Shown: positions 9,211-18,440, counted from the first letter of the stretch. The stretch is DNA of 35,657 bases from Prorocentrum cordatum (GCA_963575745.1 CAUYUJ010004014.1:366861-402517), one strand, 5' to 3'. Notes: a model not told the origin generated them from the letters alone. A program made the numbers and translations.

Positions 9211-9370
9211 CTTAAGTCGGGCCTGTCCCTCTACAGGAGGGATACTCAAAAACAGGCAAAAAATAATCTGGGGACTATTTTTTGACTTTTTGGGAATTTG
9301 GGGGTATTGTTTGACTATTTGGGTTTTTTCGCCCAAAATCCCCCTGTAGGGGGACACGCCCGACTTGAAG
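9211..9370. mobile_element. Foldback R
   Basis: The left arm CTTAAGTCGGGCCTGTCCC with TCTACAGG is inverted at the right as CCTGTAGGGGGACACGCCC with GACTTGAAG, a terminal match of about 27 bp. The centre is AT-rich (AAAAATAATCTGGGG, GACTATTTGGG), in contrast to its surroundings. It is a single copy and no clear flanking duplication was found. Confidence 0.7.
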
Positions 9371-9556
9371 ATATTCTTCTGGCAAAAACCATATTCGAAG
9401 GAGGCTCGTCCGAGAGAGCTCCTGTTGCTTACCCGTGGAGTCGTACATTCTGTGCCGCCAGGTCTCCACTGCCAGGCATGCTGCCGACGCTCCGGGTTCA
9501 ACTCTTTTGGGGCCCAGCTCTCCGTGTTGCCAAGACTAATGCTCGGGGGGGTGATG

Positions 9557-9825
9557 TTGACCATCGGTGCACATTCTGTGCAAAACGGGGCCAGAACCTT
9601 AGTAAAACCAATGAGTTTGGCTTCCTCGCCGAGGCCGTTCTGGACGCTCCGACACCTCGCTGAACCCCCCGTCCAGGTCCATGGGGAGGGAGTGGGGAGG
9701 GGTAAACCCCTCCCCGAAGGGGAAACAGGAGGGGTGGAAGAGGAAACTCCCTAAACCACCCACGCCCGGAAGGCTGGTGGGATTTTTGGGGTTTGATTTT
9801 GACCATCGGTGCGCATTCTGTACAA
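9557..9825 (+). repeat. Direct repeat pair (about 27 bp)
   Basis: The phrase TTGACCATCGGTGC followed by CATTCTGT occurs at 9557-9583 and again at 9799-9825 with two differences. A weaker relative may be near 9867. The sequence between the copies has no recognisable gene. Confidence 0.5.
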
Positions 9826-9917
9826 CCAGCTGGTTGTTCATTGTGCAACAGTTCCATGTTTGGGCTTGACTGTGATCATCTGGGTGCAACCCTTACGTGC
9901 AGCAACCAAGCCCACAA

Positions 9918-10125
9918 CTCCACTCCCAGGCCTCATTTTGAGCACCGCGAGCCAACCTCCAGCGTATGCCGCTTGTCGTGTTGCCTGAAGTCCACTCCTG
10001 GGCCTGACTTGGAGCGTCCGGAGCCAGCCCTCCTAGGGTTTGGTGCACTCCGTGTGTGCCAGAACTAACTATACACTTGGACCTGATCTCGAGCGGCTGG
10101 AGTCAACCCTCCAGCACCAGCTCCA
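9918..10125 (+). repeat. Degenerate tandem repeat, about 73-bp unit, 3 units
   Basis: Units start near 9918, 9991 and 10066. Each carries CACTCC or a related word, then GGCCT-A-TT-GAGC, then GGAG-CAACCCTCC. Divergence is high, so the duplication is old. It grades into the CCAGCTCC block downstream. Confidence 0.5.
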
Positions 10126-10640
10126 GGCCATCTCCCGCTGATCATTCAGCGCCAACTCCAGCTCGTGCCTCGTTCCCAATTCCAGCTCCCATGCAGCGTC
10201 AGCTCAGTTCCAAGCCCAGCCCAGTCTCCATGCGCTGCCCCACTCCATGCCCCAGCTCTAGCCCAAACTCCAGCTCGAGCTTCAGCGCGAGCTCCTAATT
10301 TCTGGACCAGCTGCAGCGCCAGCCTGGCCCTAGTTCCATGTTCGCTCCAGTGTCACTCCAACCCCACCTGGCAGCCCCAGGTCCAGCTCCATATCCAGCT
10401 CCAACTTTGCTCCAGCTCCATCTTCGCTCTAGCCCAGCGCAGCTCCATTTTTAGCTCCACCTCCAACCCAGCTTCAGCCCTAGTCCAGCCAGCCAGCCCC
10501 AACCCCAGCTCCAGCTTCGCTTCATTCCCACCTCCAGCCCCAGCTCTAGCCTCAGCTCCAGGTCCAGGTCTCGAGCTCCAGCTGCAATCCAACCCTAGCT
10601 TTAGCTCCAGCCCAGCTCCAGCTCCAGTCTTGCGTCCTCT
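10126..10640 (+). repeat. CCAGCTCC-type degenerate array
   Basis: Words such as CCAGCTCCAGCTC, CCAGCCCCAGC and CAACTCC repeat with irregular 6-18 bp spacing for 500 bp. It reads as Pro/Ser/Ala-rich in frame, but no start, domain or conserved period supports a gene. Confidence 0.6.
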
Positions 10641-11010
10641 CAAATGTCAGCCTGTTCAGGTTCTGCCTGAGGTTCGGATTGCATGTCCCAGCCTGCTTTG
10701 CTCAAGGCTCCGCAGTTCGCTCCGCTCAGCTTCAATGAAGTGGCCTAGGTTGCACACACACACACACACAAAAGGTGCATGTCCCAGGATGTATGGCTCA
10801 TGCCAAAACGCGGTTCGGCAACGCTTGCGAAACACTCGTTGCGTAGAACAGCGTGTCGTAATTCGCAGGTGTTTTCAGTCGTGCGTTTCCACGCGTTCGC
10901 CGATCGATTAGCAAACGCCGGCGTGTCAAGCGTGTGCTTCGGATGATTCCTGGGCCATCACAGTGCCCAACGGGACTCCTTCCAGACGTCCAGAGGTTCT
11001 CTGACGTGTA
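10641..11010. other. No gene recognised; contains a CA microsatellite
   Basis: A short CA repeat (about 10 units) lies at 10753-10772. The rest is unassigned and has no protein-like frame. Confidence 0.4.
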
Positions 11011-11211
11011 CAGGGGAACAAGAAGTGGCATAAACATAAAAAAACTCTGAGGTCCGCGCGGATTTCTCGGATCTGTGCTGGGGCCCCCGGGCGGCGCCTC
11101 CGGCGCCGCCCATGGCGCGCTCCGCGCGCCAGGGAGTGGGGTCCAGCGCCGATCCGAGAAATCCGCGCGGACATCCGAGTTTTTATGTTTATACCCCTTT
11201 TTGTTCCCCTA
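11011..11211 (+). mobile_element. Foldback element B, copy 1 (complete)
   Basis: 201 bp with two arms of about 75 bp. The left arm starts CAGGGGAACAAGAAG and runs through ATAAACATAAAA and GTCCGCGCGGATTTCTCGG. The right arm is its inverse and ends TTTTTGTTCCCCTA. The apex holds two perfect hairpins: GGCGGCGCC/GGCGCCGCC (11090-11110, loop TCC) and TGGCGCGC/GCGCGCCA (11113-11131, loop TCC). GTGTA flanks both sides (11006-11010 and 11212-11216), an apparent 5-bp target duplication. No coding frame. Confidence 0.88.
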
Positions 11212-11352
11212 GTGTAGTCGAAGCCACCGCGCCATGCTCGCGCCGGAGGTCCTCACTCCTGCTCTCTGCCCCCACTCGCTCCCTGCCCCCACTCGCTCCC
11301 TGCCCCCCTCTCCCCCCCGCCTCTGCGGCCCGAGACCGCCAGGACGTCCCCC

Positions 11353-11675
11353 CCTCCTCTCCTCCTCCTCCTCCTCCTCCTCCTCCTCCTCCTCCTCCTC
11401 CTCCTCCTCCTCCTCCTCCTCCTCCCTCCTCCTCCTCCTCCTCCTCCTCCTCCTCCTCCTCCTCCTCCTCCTCCTCCTCCTCCTCCTCCTCCTCCTCCCC
11501 CTCCTCCTCCTCCCTCCCTCCCTCCCTCCCTCCCTCCCTCCTCCCCTCCCTCCCTCCTCCCTCCCTCCCTCCCCCCCTCCCCCTCCCTCCCATCCCTCCC
11601 TCCCTCCCTCCCCTCCCTCCCTCCCTCCCTCCTCCCTCCTCCCTCCTCCCTCCTCCCGCCTCCTCCTCCCTCCTG
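11353..11675. repeat. CTC microsatellite followed by CCTC/CCTCC repeats
   Basis: CTC repeats run to about 11512 with interruptions near 11424 and 11500, then CCTC and CCTCC tetra/pentamers to about 11675. The whole is polypyrimidine on this strand. All long homopolymeric frames through it are artefacts. Confidence 0.93.
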
Positions 11676-12434
11676 AGCCCCTGCGGAGGCGAGGGCCCGC
11701 GGGCCCGCCCAGTCGCGCCGGCTCGGCCCGCGCGCTCCGGCGTCGCTCGCCTCCCCTCCCCTCCACCGCCCCTCTCGCTTCCCGTCCTGGCGTCTCTCGG
11801 CCCCCGTGCTCCTACCTTCCTCTCTTCCCTGCGCCGACACCTGCGCCGACACCGACACCAAGGACTTTCTGTTCCTCCTCCTCCCCCTCTCCTCCTAACT
11901 TTTTACCTGCCTCGCATTGCGTGAATCCAGACACCTCAGATCCTAGAGGCCATGGCCTCACCCACCTGGTCTGCTCTAGGCCCGGACGCTGTCCGCAACG
12001 GTGGTCGCATCGCATCGCATCGCATCGCATCCTCTCCCCCCCTCGTCTGAGCGGCTCGGGAAAACGGGCTCCACTGCGCCGTTCTGTTCGCGGAAGGTGC
12101 CCGCGTGAGGTCGCGCGGAAGAGCCCCTCGCCTCCGGTGTGTTGTGCCGCGCTGGCGGCCCGCACGAGCCACCGCGCAAGGTCGCGATGCCATCTTGCGT
12201 AGGACCCGCTTCTGTTCGTCGCTCGTCTGTCTCCTCTCCACTCCCCCGCGACCCCCCCTAATCAAGAGCACAAGTGTACGATACCAAGCTCTCCTGTTTT
12301 GGGGGGCACCTAGCCCGGTGGAGCGTGCTTCCGTCGAGGGCTCTCTCTCTCTCTCTCTCTCTCTTTCTCGGCATTCTTCCATCGAGGGCTCGACCCCCCC
12401 CCCCAGCGGGGGTGGGCTATCATTGCGGGGGCCA
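11676..12434. other. No gene recognised; contains small microsatellites
   Basis: It contains a GCATC pentamer repeat (about 5 units, 12005-12030) and a CT repeat at 12342-12363. No protein-like frame or element match was found. Confidence 0.45.
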
Positions 12435-12571
12435 TTTGGCATCGCTCGGACGTGTGCGTTTTTTCCTCGGCGAGGGACATCGAGGAGCATCCTTGATCAT
12501 TTGGTGAAAAAAACACGCACGAAACCAAAAAAAAAAAAAAAACAGGAACTGGACGTCAGAGCGATGGCCAG
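12435..12571 (+). mobile_element. MITE-like element A, copy 4
   Basis: 137 bp. The left end is TTTGGCATCGCTCGGACGT and the right end GACGTCAGAGCGATGGCCAG, with one substitution in the right arm. It is longer than other copies because of an A run near 12526. The flanks do not match, so the insertion site has decayed or recombined. Confidence 0.87.
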
Positions 12572-12584
12572 CCCGAGAGTTCCT

Positions 12585-12690
12585 GGCACCTCTTCTTCTT
12601 TCAATACGTCCCTGGCCCCCCGCGGGGCCGCGCACATGCCGCCAGCCATGATGTGCGCCCCCCCCTCCTATACGCCCCCCTCCGGGACTC
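12585..12690 (+). repeat. Repeat N, copy 2
   Basis: Close match to 23330-23425: TCAATACGTCCCTGGCCCCC, then GGGCCGCGCACATGCCGCC, then a C-rich TATACGCCCCCC end. It lies immediately after A copy 4. Copy 3 does not adjoin an A element in the same way. Confidence 0.6.
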
Positions 12691-12990
12691 GCCGAGCAAC
12701 GATCCAGTCAGCTCGGTGAGCGGCGGGGCCAGGGCTCGCAATTCGTCGGGCACGTAGCGAAATCCGAACCCTGCCCTCGCCGAGGCGACTCGGGCCACTC
12801 GATGGGGCGCCGGGGGCAGGGCTCGCACTGGGTCGAGGTCGTGGCGAAGTCCGAGCCCCGCCCCCGCCCCCCCTCCGTGCGGGAGCTCGTCGAGAAGGTC
12901 GGCGGGGGCAGGGCTGGGAGCTCGGCGGGCACGTGGCGCAGTCCGCACCCCGCCCCGGCTCCCCCTCCATTCGGGAGAGGAGGCGAAGGT
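12691..12990. other. No gene recognised
   Basis: GC-rich sequence with loosely repeated GGGCAGGGCTCGCA and CGAAATCCGA/CGAAGTCCGA words (about 12728-12765, 12815-12860 and 12905-12950). This suggests an old tandem unit of about 90 bp. No protein is recognised. Confidence 0.35.
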
Positions 12991-14917
12991 CTTGGCATCG
13001 CTCGGACGCGTGCCCTTTTTTCCCGGCGGGGAGTATTCAGGAGCATCCTGGATCATCCTGCGAGAAAAAAGAGGAAGACCCCCCCCCCCAAAAAAAACAA
13101 CAACAACAACAACAACAACAACAATCATTTTACCCGAACGCTCAGTGTTCTCCCCAGTGCCAGGGTTTTCTTGCGACACCAGCCAATACCCCCACTTCGT
13201 GGGGGGGCCGTTCAAGCTCTACCAAATATCCAAACGACTCTTCGAGACCACCCACACCCAGCTTCCCGCCCTATGACGTTGGGACACTTCACTTCGTGGC
13301 GTGCGGACGACCCTGGCTACTACACTGGCGTGGGGTACACACCCACAGAGGTTGATCACATCTGTTACATATGATGTGGTACACGGTACACGTGAGATGG
13401 TACGCAGTGCCAAGATAGTTGGCCAGACCGCGAATGGATTTCGAGATTTTTCGGATGAGAAAGTAGTGCGTTTTCATATGTTTTCTGAACATCGCATCTT
13501 GAAATTATTGAAAACCCATTGTGTTTGGCAGGATTTCGACATGCGCGCGCGGCGGCCGCGCGCATGTGCACTTCGTCTCATTTTTTGCAAGGGATGGTGG
13601 CCCTCGCAGGCGCGCAACCGTTGTTGGAGAAGTTCAAAGCACCTGAAGAAGTAGCACGCAAAGACCCTTTTGACAGAAATGTTTAAAAAGTGGTGTATTT
13701 CCTATGAATCCGCAAGAGCGCGCGGAAGGACATTTTGACAATTTTTTCTTAAAAAAAAACCATTGGGTTTTTGATGTTTTTATGTTAAAATCGCTACGAA
13801 ACCTAAGGTTTTGGAAGGATTTCGTCTTGCGAGCGCGAATGTCCACTTTACCTTATTTTTTGCAAGGGATTCTTGAAATTTGATCAACTAAGAACAAGAA
13901 TTTTCATTTTCTATTGTTTTTTGCAAGGGAAAACGAGCGTCAACAAAAAACCGGATCCGGGGGTAATCCACTTTTCTGAAGCTTTCGCAGAAAAATGATG
14001 AAAATGTAGCTGCGGCCTAGGTTTTGGGCGGGGGGCGTGCACCAGGGGGTCCAACAATAATAATTCTTTAGAAGTAATAGTGTTCAACAACAACAACAAC
14101 GCACGTGGGGACACTCCGTTCTCACCAGTGCCAGGGTTTTCATAGGAGGCGGGCAATACCCCCACTTTGTGGGGGGGCCGGTTCAAGCTCTACCAAATTT
14201 CCAAACGACTCTTCGCCACCACCCACACCCAGCTTCCCGCCCTATGACGTTCGGACACTTCACTTCGTGGCATGCGGACGACCGTGGCTACTATTCAGGG
14301 CCCCGCGGCCGACGACGACGGCGTGCGCGCGCGAAGAAAAAACGAATGTGTCCCGCATGGTATTATTTGACAGGGATGATGGCCCTGGCAGGTGCGCAAC
14401 CGTTGTTGCAGAAGTTCGAAAAAGTTGCTCGCAAAAGCCCGTTTGACAGAAATGTTTAAAAAGTGTTGGGTTTCCTACGAATCCGCAAGAGCGCGCGGGA
14501 TGAGATTTTGACAATTTTTTGTTGAAAAACCATTGGTTTTTTGATGTTTTTATGTTAAAATCGCTGCGAACACTAAGGTTTTGGAAGGATTTCGTCTTGC
14601 GCGCGCGAATGTCCACTTTACCTTATTTTTTGCAAGGGATTCTTGAAATTTGATTATATTAGAACAAGAAATGTCATTTTCTATTGTTTTTTGCAAGGGA
14701 AAGCGGATTACAACAAAACAACCGGATCCTGTACACACCCTCTTTTCTTAGGCTTCCTCACGAAAATGATGAAAATGTAGCTGCGGCCTAGGCGGCGCAG
14801 GGGGGGCGCGCACCAGGGGGCCCAACAATAATTATTCTTTAGAATAAATAATATTCAACAAACGCACGAAAGCGAAAAAAAAAACACAGGGAATGGGCGC
14901 CCGAGCGCGATGGCGAG
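12991..14917 (+). mobile_element. MITE-like element A, copy 5, split by a 1.8-kb insertion
   Basis: The left part of an A element (12991 to about 13072) starts CTTGGCATCGCTCGGACG. The missing right part resumes at about 14861 with ACGCACGAA and ends CCGAGCGCGATGGCGAG at 14917. AGGT flanks the outer edges (12987-12990 and 14918-14921). The two halves together therefore form one element that received foreign DNA between its GCGAGAAAAAA and ACGCACGAA motifs. Confidence 0.8.
13073..14860 (+). mobile_element. Insertion inside A5, an AT-richer tandem duplication
   Basis: Two copies of one unit, about 13127-14084 and 14103-14858, share long matched stretches: CCAGTGCCAGGGTTTTC, CTTCCCGCCCTATGACGTT, GACAGAAATGTTTAAAAAGT, TTGCAAGGGATTCTTGAAAT and ATGATGAAAATGTAGCTGCG. 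Each unit is bounded by CAA repeats (13097-13126, 14085-14102 and a remnant at 14856). The first unit has an extra segment near 13320-13590. Base composition is clearly more AT-rich than the surroundings. No transposase or other protein is recognisable. Confidence 0.7.
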
Positions 14918-15079
14918 AGGTCGGCGGGGGCTCCGGCAGCGGAAACGTGCCGCCGGCCACGGGAGCGGGCAGGCCCCCAGCAGCCCTCCCTCGCCCTGCC
15001 CGGCCCGCGCGCCCCCGGCTCGGCGCGGCGTGGCCCCCGCGGCGGGGCAGAGCCCGGGCGTCCTGGGCTCCGACGGTCT
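14918..15079. other. GC-rich spacer, no gene recognised
   Basis: GC-rich sequence between the A5 right end and repeat P copy 2. No frame with protein-like content. Confidence 0.3.
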
Positions 15080-15250
15080 CTCAATAAGGAACCCTAAATC
15101 AGGAACGAGGCCCCTGTTTCCCATAAGTTCAACTTCGATTCCCCATGGACAACCCCAGGAAAGCCCGAGGCAAGCTGTGAAACACTCAAGGGACACCGAG
15201 CCCCTCCCCAACGAAAAGGGTTCCTTCTTCAGCGCCCCGACCGCAGTGCA
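15080..15250 (-). repeat. Repeat P, copy 2
   Basis: Its reverse complement aligns with 2123-2303 along nearly the whole length. Its right end lies about 40 bp from A copy 6. Confidence 0.7.
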
Positions 15251-15288
15251 AAACTACAGAAGAGTCCCATACGGCGGACGGGGACCCC

Positions 15289-15419
15289 CTCGCCATCGCT
15301 CGGACGTCCATTCCCTGTGGTTTTTTCGGCTTCGTGCGTGGCTTTTTCGCCGAATGGTCAAGGATGCTCCTCGACGGTCCTCGCCGAGGAAGAAACGCAC
15401 ACGTCCGAGCGATGCCAAG
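15289..15419 (-). mobile_element. MITE-like element A, copy 6 (inverted)
   Basis: 131 bp, the only A copy on the minus strand. Read in reverse it starts CTTGGCATCGCTCGGACGT and ends CCGAGCGATGGCGAG. It abuts A copy 7 head to head with only two bases (CT) between. The flanks do not match. Confidence 0.88.
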
Positions 15420-15421
15420 CT

Positions 15422-15757
15422 CTTGGCATCGCTCGGGCGTGTGCATTTTTGGGGGAACTGAAAGTGGCATAAACCTAAAAACTCGAAAGTCCGCGCGGAT
15501 TTCTCTCGGATCGGCGCTGGACCCCCTCCCTGGCGCGCGTAGCGCGCCAGGGGCGGCGCCGGGGGCGCCGCCGGGGGGCCCCAGCGCCGATCCGAGAAAG
15601 TCGCGCGGACCTCCGAGTTTTTATATTTATGACGTTTTTTGTTCCCCTAGTCTTACCTTCGGCGAGGACCATCGAGGAGCACCCTTGATCATCCTGCGAA
15701 AAAGCCGCGCGCGAAGCCGAAAAAGGCACGGGGAAGGGGCGTCCGAGCGATGGCCAG
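15422..15757 (+). mobile_element. MITE-like element A, copy 7, interrupted by element B
   Basis: The left 29 bp (CTTGGCATCGCTCGGGCGT then GTGCATTTT) are followed by a complete B element. The A sequence then resumes at about 15656 with CCTTCGGCGAGGACCATCG and ends GTCCGAGCGATGGCCAG. Removing the B copy restores a normal 131-bp A element, so B inserted after A. Confidence 0.88.
15450..15649 (-). mobile_element. Foldback element B, copy 2 (inside A7)
   Basis: About 200 bp. The arms carry GTGGCATAAAC, CCGCGCGGATTTC and the inverse GAGTTTTTATATTTAT. The apex hairpins keep the same stems as copy 1 in inverted order: TGGCGCGC/GCGCGCCA at 15531-15549 (loop GTA) and GGCGGCGCC/GGCGCCGCC at 15552-15572 (loop GGG). 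No exact flanking duplication is left. GTCTTA remains as extra bases at the right junction. Confidence 0.86.
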
Positions 15758-15789
15758 GTTCTGCCGTGCAGGACGTGGCGGTCCCACAC

Positions 15790-15842
15790 CCAAAAAGCAG
15801 GGGACGTCCTGGGGTCTCAGGGTTGGGTTTGTTGTGGACGGT
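15790..15842 (+). repeat. Repeat Q, copy 2
   Basis: It matches 2408-2456, with GGACGTCCTGGGGTCTCAGG shared exactly. Confidence 0.55.
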
Positions 15843-16064
15843 TTCTCGTGGACTGGCCTCCACGGTACCCACACCCTGGCGGCCCCCTCGGACAGTTCGA
15901 GAGGCGCTCATCCGCAGGGCGCGCTTCCCCTTCTCCGGGCCTGGCCCGGTGGCCCGGGGCTGGCGGCGGCAGCGGCCAGCAGCCACAGCGTGAGGGGAGG
16001 CGGCCGAGGGGCTCGCGGCCCCTCCAGCCCGCGCCAAGGCGTCGAGGAGGGACTTTTCACTCGA

Positions 16065-16096
<32 letters not shown>

Positions 16097-16511
16097 GTCA
16101 TCAATCGTGTTGAGTTTGCTCGCTCTTTGATGCCCGCGCGTCGTTCAGCATGCAGGCCGCACAAGCCCTCGACTCCCGCCCACTTCGTCTATGAGCGCGC
16201 GCACCCCCCACGCAGGGGCCCCTTCCTTGCATGCCAGCTCCTGGGCAAACCTGGCTGGGTAAGACATTCGAGTCGGGCGGGCGGACCCTGACGGGCGGGC
16301 CAGGCGCGACTAGCACGCCAGCACAGGACTGACAGCAGCGATCCTCGAAGCTTCCCATCCCGTGGCCGTCGTCGCCGCGCCCTCCGCCCCTGCCAGGCGC
16401 CCAAGCCTGACGCCAGGCGGCTGTGGCGGGGAGCGCTGGTGGTGCTCGCCGGGGCGGCGTCGAGCGTCGCACGGGAGGGGGGGGGGGGCGGCGAGAGAGG
16501 AGGAAGGCGAA
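15843..16511. other. No gene recognised; contains a GTC microsatellite
   Basis: A GTC repeat of about 11 units lies at 16064-16097. The rest is GC-rich unassigned sequence. Arg- and Val-rich frames across the GTC run are artefacts. Confidence 0.4.
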
Positions 16512-16725
16512 TCCGGACGCCCGAAACGGGTACGGAAAGAATGGGTACAATGTTCAACAGCAGTTCTTGCTCATTTTGAGCAGGACTCGCTGTCCACGCC
16601 GCCGCGGCCTGTGTCCGTTCGAGACAGAAGGCCGCCTGCCCAACAGCGGCCGCTTGCTGGTGTGGGGCAGCGTTTGCTGTTGGGCGCTGTGCCCATGCTT
16701 CCCGTGCCCATATTTCGGGCGTCCA
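16512..16725 (+). mobile_element. Foldback element C, copy 2
   Basis: This copy has the best-preserved ends: GGACGCCCGAAA at the left and TTTCGGGCGTCC at the right, a perfect 12-bp inverted repeat. AAGGCGAA occurs on both sides (16504-16511 and 16726-16733), a possible 8-bp target duplication. The interior matches copy 1 throughout, including ACTCGCTGTCC and CCTGCCCAACAGCGGCCGC. Confidence 0.83.
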
Positions 16726-16774
16726 AAGGCGAAGGAGGAGAGGGACTGGCTTCTTTTTCATCTCCGAGCTCACG

Positions 16775-16906
16775 CCTGGCATCGCTCGGACGTGTGCGTT
16801 TTACCCTCGGCGAGGACCATCGAGGAGCATCCTCGATCGTTTGGCGAGAAAACCACGCACGAAACCGAAAAAAAAAACAGGGAATGGACGTCCGAGCGAT
16901 GGCGAG
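16775..16906 (+). mobile_element. MITE-like element A, copy 8
   Basis: 132 bp starting CCTGGCATCGCTCGGACGT and ending GACGTCCGAGCGATGGCGAG. CACG is duplicated exactly at the edges (16771-16774 and 16907-16910). It lies about 40 bp downstream of the C2 duplication. Confidence 0.9.
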
Positions 16907-17104
16907 CACGCTGCATCTGCCTTTCGTCTGACTTCTCCAGCGCCACGGCGCCACCGCCTCGGTTCCATGGTGGGGGCCGCGCCCCGGCGCGCCAGTCAGC
17001 GCCCTCCCACGCCTGCGCCCGAGCTGTCCGAGGGACCCCCCGCGCTGCTGCTCGGCGTGCTGCATGGCCCGAGCTCGCGCGAGGCGCGCACGGTGGCGCT
17101 GGCA
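16907..17104. other. GC-rich spacer, no gene recognised
   Basis: No element match and no protein-like frame. Confidence 0.3.
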
Positions 17105-17281
17105 TCGGGCCGAACGGAAGAGGGGGGGATAGGGAAGGGGGGGGTACGAAATCTGCTGCGTGCAGCTGGTTTCGGCCCCGCCGCCGGGCCCATTCCTCGA
17201 TACATGGGCGCCTCCCAATCAGCCACGTGAGCTGATTCTCAAACCCCCCCTTTTACTATCCCCCCCTTTCGCCCGGCCCGA
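17105..17281 (+). mobile_element. Foldback element F, copy 1
   Basis: 177 bp with inverted ends: TCGGGCCGAACGGAAGAGGG at the left and CCCCTTTCGCCCGGCCCGA at the right. The interior matches copy 2: GCAGCTGGTTTCGGCCCC, CCCATTCCTCGATACAT and CGTGAGCTGATTCTCAAACC. TGGCA and TGGTA flank it (4 of 5 match). No coding frame. Confidence 0.78.
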
Positions 17282-18254
17282 TGGTACCCAGCTGTGCCCA
17301 ACCACACTCAGGCGTTGGTCGTTGCTTCTCCCGCTCTCGGGGCGGACGCGCTTGTCTCGGCCCCTCCGCCCGGCGCTTTCCTCCGGGGGGCGCCTCTGGC
17401 GCTGGGAGAGTGAGCTGCAGCTGGTTTGCTGACCACCCTGAGCTGACCCTTCACTGCGCTCGGCCCAGCACACCTCCTGCCTCCTCTCTCTTTACACTCT
17501 CCCAGCCCTTCCTTGCAAGTCGCACGGCAATGTGCCTCATCGATCGGTCGAGTCGTCGCCCGCCTTCTACTTGCCGGACGATCCGGCCCGTGCACGCATA
17601 TCGGGCCCCGTCACGTCGGGAGCACCTTCTCGTTCGCCGGCCGCATCCGAGGCCCAGCCCCCGGCCTCGAGAATGTGGAATTGCCTGGTCCTATTGGTGT
17701 TCCGGCTGCCTCTTCATTCGGAGGCAGTGCGCTTCGTGCTCTCATCCGCACGTGTCTTGAGTGCTGTTGTCGCAGGTCCTCGGTCATGCTACGAGCGGAC
17801 TTTTGGGGTACTAGCTCGAACAAGCGGGGCGTCGGACATATGGTTGCCGTTGCGCACATGTGTTTGTTTTTCTGGGGACGCTCCGTGGAGAGTCGACGGA
17901 GTGTTATTTTCAACCTTCGGCCTGGCGGGGAATCAAAGGGAAGGTCAAGTCATGTATATAGTCGAGGTGAATGAGTGAGTTCGTTTTCGGACACGAGTAT
18001 TCAATGATTTCTCGCTGTTGCCAACTATCCAGCTGCCTGCATCACGCTCCGCCACCGTGACAGCACACCATTCTCGGTGGTCCTTGCGCGAGGGAAACAG
18101 GAGGCCCTAACGTGTGACGCCTCGAGCGGCGATAGACGCAGTCACTGCAGCAACGGTTGGAGCAAGCCCGGGAAAGCCGTAACATGTGACACATCGTTGG
18201 AGTGTTGGGCGCTACTGGCCTGTCCCAGGGCTCTGCGGCGACCGCTCGGGCAGC
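17282..18254. other. No gene recognised
   Basis: Nearly 1 kb of unassigned sequence. Open frames of up to about 150 residues on the plus strand (for example 17532-17978) have no motif or domain I can name. A TAACGTGTGAC/TAACATGTGAC word repeats at about 18108, 18180 and, loosely, 18510. Confidence 0.35.
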
Positions 18255-18321
18255 GCCGACGACGATGATGACGGTGACGACGATGATGGTGATGGTGATC
18301 ATGTTGTGGTTTCTGATGATG

Positions 18322-18352
<31 letters not shown>

Positions 18353-18440
18353 TGATGGTGATGGTGATGGTGATGGTGATGGTGATGGTGATGTCGATGG
18401 CGATGATGATGATGATGAAGACGAGGACGTGGACGGTGGT
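18255..18440. repeat. GAT/GGTGAT microsatellite
   Basis: GAT repeats (about 18316-18350), GGTGAT repeats (about 18350-18395) and further GAT. It gives poly-Asp, Met and His frames and is not a gene. Confidence 0.92.
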
